64,000 nucleotides of DNA, taken from NCBI GenBank assembly GCA_031772625.1, contig CM062820.1, positions 86,596,069 through 86,660,068 on the forward strand, given 5' to 3'. Every line of letters starts with the position of its first letter. The first letter of the stretch is position 1. Source of the DNA: Pinus tabuliformis. Its lineage: Eukaryota > Streptophyta > Pinopsida > Pinales > Pinaceae. Position numbers and translations under genes: made by a program. The notes beneath the pieces are model-generated. The model did not search any database and was not told the DNA's origin. It saw only the letters and a program-made list of their open reading frames with translations. Positions 61,332 to 64,000 of this stretch are shown piece after piece.

Positions 61332-62318
61332 CTACCTAAACTGTTGTCCTTCGCGCTGCTGATTTTTCGGTCCCCTTTTACTTCCTTTACTTCGGTTAAC
61401 CAATTTCTGAAAGCTATCTGATTCTTTCACTATATTGCTTCTGCTTTTGTTTATTTCTTTGTTGAGCGGACAGTCTCTGAAAGGATGTCCATGTTCATGG
61501 CATTTGCGACATCTGAATGGAATTTGCTCATAGTCTACTGTTTGCACCCATTCTTCATCAAAAACTTCCAAGATTATCTCCTCCGGTAGGGCTCCTGATA
61601 GATCCATTTCCACACATATTCTAGCAAAGGAAGTGTATTTTCCCCTTCTAGTAGCTTCAGAGGCTTAAACATAGCGACCTAATTTATTGTCTATGGCTGC
61701 TAACGATTCATTTTGCCAGTAATCAAGAGGTAGAGAGTAGAGCCTTACCCAGATTGGAACTGAAGTAAAACTCTTCTTTTCTGGGACAAAGTTCATTATC
61801 CATGGTCTCATGTAGAGCCCTGCAGCAGCATAGAAGTAGGGCCCTCCTTCAAATATTTTGTCCTTGTCTTCAATATTTGTGAACACCACCATAAAGAAAC
61901 CCTTAGACCCAAGATGAAGATCTATGCTTCCTTTAGGTTTCCAGTGGTATTTGATTCACGACTGTAGAGCTTTTTCAGTGGGCCATAGTCCCATGAACTT
62001 ACAGATGATGGCATATGTCCCCATGTGTTCCCTGTACGCCTGCAGCTCTGGATTATTTAAGATCATTTTGGGAGTTATATCTATTTTGGGTTTGCAAGGT
62101 CCCTTGTGTTTCTTGTCTTTAGTTTCCTATTTTTTGTCTTCTACTTCCTTGTCTTTTACGCCATGTTGATCCTTTTCTATGGGTTCTTCTATTCCCTCTT
62201 CCGTGATTTTTATTCCTTCCACCCCTGTTTCCCTAACATTTTCTAGATCCTTCTTTCCCCTGCTGGCCATGGCCTCCTTGTAGAAGGGAGTGGAGCCCCC
62301 TCCTCTGCCACCCTTCAC
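61332..62318 (-). pseudogene. LINE ORF1 (DUF4283 and zinc knuckle), broken
   Basis: Probable ATG at 62268 (MASRGKKDLENVRETGVEGI). The DUF4283-like domain reads CKFMGLWPTEKALQSWIKYH, GSKGFFMVVFTNIEDKDKIF, GGPYFYAAAGLYMRPWIMNF and VPIWVRLYSLPLDYWQNESL. A zinc knuckle CRKCHEHGHPFRDC follows at about 61515-61475, then a basic tail. Stops (about 62127, 61665 and 61332) break it, without an obvious frameshift between the main blocks. The layout equals ORF1 of the plus-strand LINE, but the sequences differ strongly. Confidence 0.85.
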
Positions 62319-63156
62319 AGGGTTCTTTGACTGTCCCTGCGTGTGGTGAAATCTGTTCGCTCTTCCCTATTCGTGCTCTTCCTTGCAGCCAACCAACATC
62401 CAAACATCAGTCCCCTTAGACTTAGGAATTGGATTATAATTGATTGTTATTAACCATGATGGATGTTGATACATAGAGGAAGACATTGTGTGGAGAGTTA
62501 CAATTGGAAAGGAAGTGGGTTTGACCACTTATTAACTTATTCCATGTCAATATCCTTTGGCTTCATACTGTATTATGCACTGATATATTGCATTAATCTA
62601 GTTTTTAACCTTGAATGTATAGTGTGGATGCCAATCCTTACTGTGGCCTTTGGTTCCATGTTAGAGGATGCACACGCCACACAAAAAATAACAAGAAAAA
62701 GACTATTAGAGAGAAAATGATAAAGATCATACTTTGTTGTTATTCACTGTTATGAATGTCAATACATAAAGGGAGATGCCGTCTCGTATCCCTAGTACAA
62801 CCACCTTATTATATTAAGGGATAAATTTATTCTAACTATGACTTAACATTATTTATAACATGTGAATTAATTGGCCTAAGTCACTTTATTGCACCGAGAG
62901 GTGCTCTACAGCTTGAAATGGGAGAGATCTCATGTTATGTTAGATAACATTATATTAAACATTAAAAAAATGATACTTGTATTAAAAATAAAAATAAAAA
63001 TTTACTTAAAGTAAAAAAATACAAATAAGTTTTAGAGTGAATTTATATTTATATCAATTGATCGTGTTGGAATTAGTGTATCTGTAGACAATTGCACAGT
63101 TTTGGTAAGGTTAAAAGGATCGAATCCCTCAGGATGATCTAAATTTGATCTGGGAT

Positions 63157-63158
<2 letters not shown>

Positions 63159-63225
<67 letters not shown>
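63159..63225. repeat. (AT)n microsatellite
   Basis: Uninterrupted AT dinucleotides at the position of the long TA array of copy 1. A second short array is at 63279-63304. Confidence 0.95.
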
Positions 63226-63226
<1 letters not shown>

Positions 63227-63270
63227 CTTGCATGTTGGTTTTTACTTAAGACTACCTTTGGTAATTATCT

Positions 63271-63303
<33 letters not shown>

Positions 63304-63308
<5 letters not shown>

Positions 63309-63369
63309 TAGTTTGCAGGGTTAATTATATTTATAGATATATATATATTAACCCTGCAAAACTAGGTTT
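63304..63369. repeat. Hairpin-forming inverted repeat, copy 2
   Basis: Left arm aaacctagtttgcagggtta (63304 on), right arm taaccctgcaaaactaggtt (to 63369). The arms pair over 22 bases with one bulged base. The 21-bp loop is AT-rich. See the copy 1 counterpart at 14754-14840. Confidence 0.8.
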
Positions 63370-64000
63370 ATCGTGTACATAGTTATAGCTTAGGTTAGCA
63401 ACATTCAGCGAATAACTGTGTACACTGGGCAAGAAAAGCAGCAAAGTTTTAGAGCTGGACTATTTTTTCTAGAGTACTATACTTAATCTTGAATTCAGCC
63501 CAAAGTTCCAGAGCTAGATTGTTTTCTCTAGAGTACTATACTTAATCTTGAATTCTTCTAATTTTCCAATTCTAGTTACTTATTATTATTCCTTTGTCAC
63601 CATTTGTTGGCACTTTTGCATTATTTCTGGAGAGGCGTCTGCAGAGTTCATTCTTACTTGTGAGAGCAGGACATTTGCTTGGACCTTGAAAAGTATGTTC
63701 AAAACCATTGGTAGAGGATAAATGCACAAAGTTCCCTCTCCATTCCCCTCTTGCCACTAACATTGCACTAGTACATTAATAATCAGTTCTTTCACCAAAG
63801 AAATGCACATCATGAGGAAACCCATTGGGCACTTTCCCTCTTCAAGAATGGTACCCAATGTACACTAGTTGGTTGCAGTTTTGGTAACCTAACTGGGTAG
63901 GAACATCAAGGGAGGTCCACAATATTGACAAATACAGCTTAGTAGGTCTTGACTCCGCAATCTCATATTTGTAATTTGTAGCACTGAATGGGTTTAGCCA

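Larger units (their letters stand above)
55658..62431 (-). mobile_element. L1-type LINE, minus strand, about 6.8 kb, full length or nearly so
   Basis: Poly-A shows as ten T at 55658-55667. The 5' end is at about 62431. The target duplication gattataattg is exact at 55647-55657 and 62432-62442. The pre-insertion site exists in duplication copy 1 at 13863-13873 (gattatacttg), so both boundaries are confirmed by comparison. ORF1 and ORF2 are present, in a family different from the plus-strand LINE. Confidence 0.96.
62443..64000 (+). repeat. Segmental duplication copy 2, second part (runs off the window)
   Basis: Collinear with 13874-15470: second unit of the 292-bp duplication, AT-rich intron, TA arrays, hairpin, then the two-fold phrase ctagagtactatacttaatc. 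It ends in gtagcactgaatgggttt, matching gtagcactaaatgggttg near 15450. The match continues to the last base, so the duplication extends beyond both the comparison end and this window. Confidence 0.9.

Overview
This is nuclear DNA from a plant with a large, transposon-rich genome. The support is plant-type split exons with GT-AG introns, a class III peroxidase with the classical four-exon layout, SIRE/Maximus-like Ty1-copia elements primed by initiator tRNA-Met, plant L1-type LINEs with zinc-knuckle ORF1 and an RNase H domain, a TRIM, and a Mutator-type MITE. An AT-rich composition and long repeat-filled introns would suit a gymnosperm or another large-genome seed plant, but the sequence does not settle the species. 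I see no intact host gene in the window: every host coding piece is an isolated exon or carries a lesion.

Layout. 1-1012 is a promoter-like tandem repeat plus a damaged first exon (Shg1/BOD1-like N-terminus). 1013-8949 holds a copia 3' end (minus) joined to a SIRE-like copia (minus) whose pol is nearly open but whose two LTRs are each truncated. 9250-15470 is a second copy of the exon with about 6 kb of its first intron. 15470-24364 is mostly unannotatable but carries short, spliced-looking exons of three unrelated genes, all on the plus strand: choline-phosphate cytidylyltransferase (19864-20170), acyl-CoA thioesterase (22305-22458) and a Mn-type metal tolerance protein (24148 on). The last exon is split by a 7.66 kb gag-only, SIRE-like element (24365-32027, minus) with a near-perfect 5-bp target duplication. 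33.0-33.5 kb has a tRNA-like stretch and a candidate CACTA transposon end. 34513-35929 is a complete four-exon class III peroxidase (minus) spoiled by one stop and one splice-site change. A copia element (36085-41385, plus) with perfect TSDs sits 155 bp upstream of it.

41650-42360 and 49680-51607 are further copies of the promoter-like region. The latter has been invaded by a 286-bp TRIM and a 266-bp MITE and ends in a third copy of the first exon. A plus-strand LINE (42905-48720, 18-bp TSD) lies between them. From 51450 onward the same 6 kb intron segment as at 9.3-15.5 kb recurs, split by a 6.8 kb minus-strand LINE (55658-62431, 11-bp TSD). It resumes at 62443 and runs off the window.

Two themes link the window. 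First, the coding elements die mainly by point stops that look like C-to-T change at CAG, CAA, CGA or TGG codons, with few frameshifts, as expected from deamination of methylated cytosine. One such change (CAG to TAG) is seen directly between two copies of the same exon. Second, gene pieces are multiplied or gathered: at least three copies of one first exon and its promoter, and a cluster of single exons from unrelated genes, which may be a transposon-captured array.
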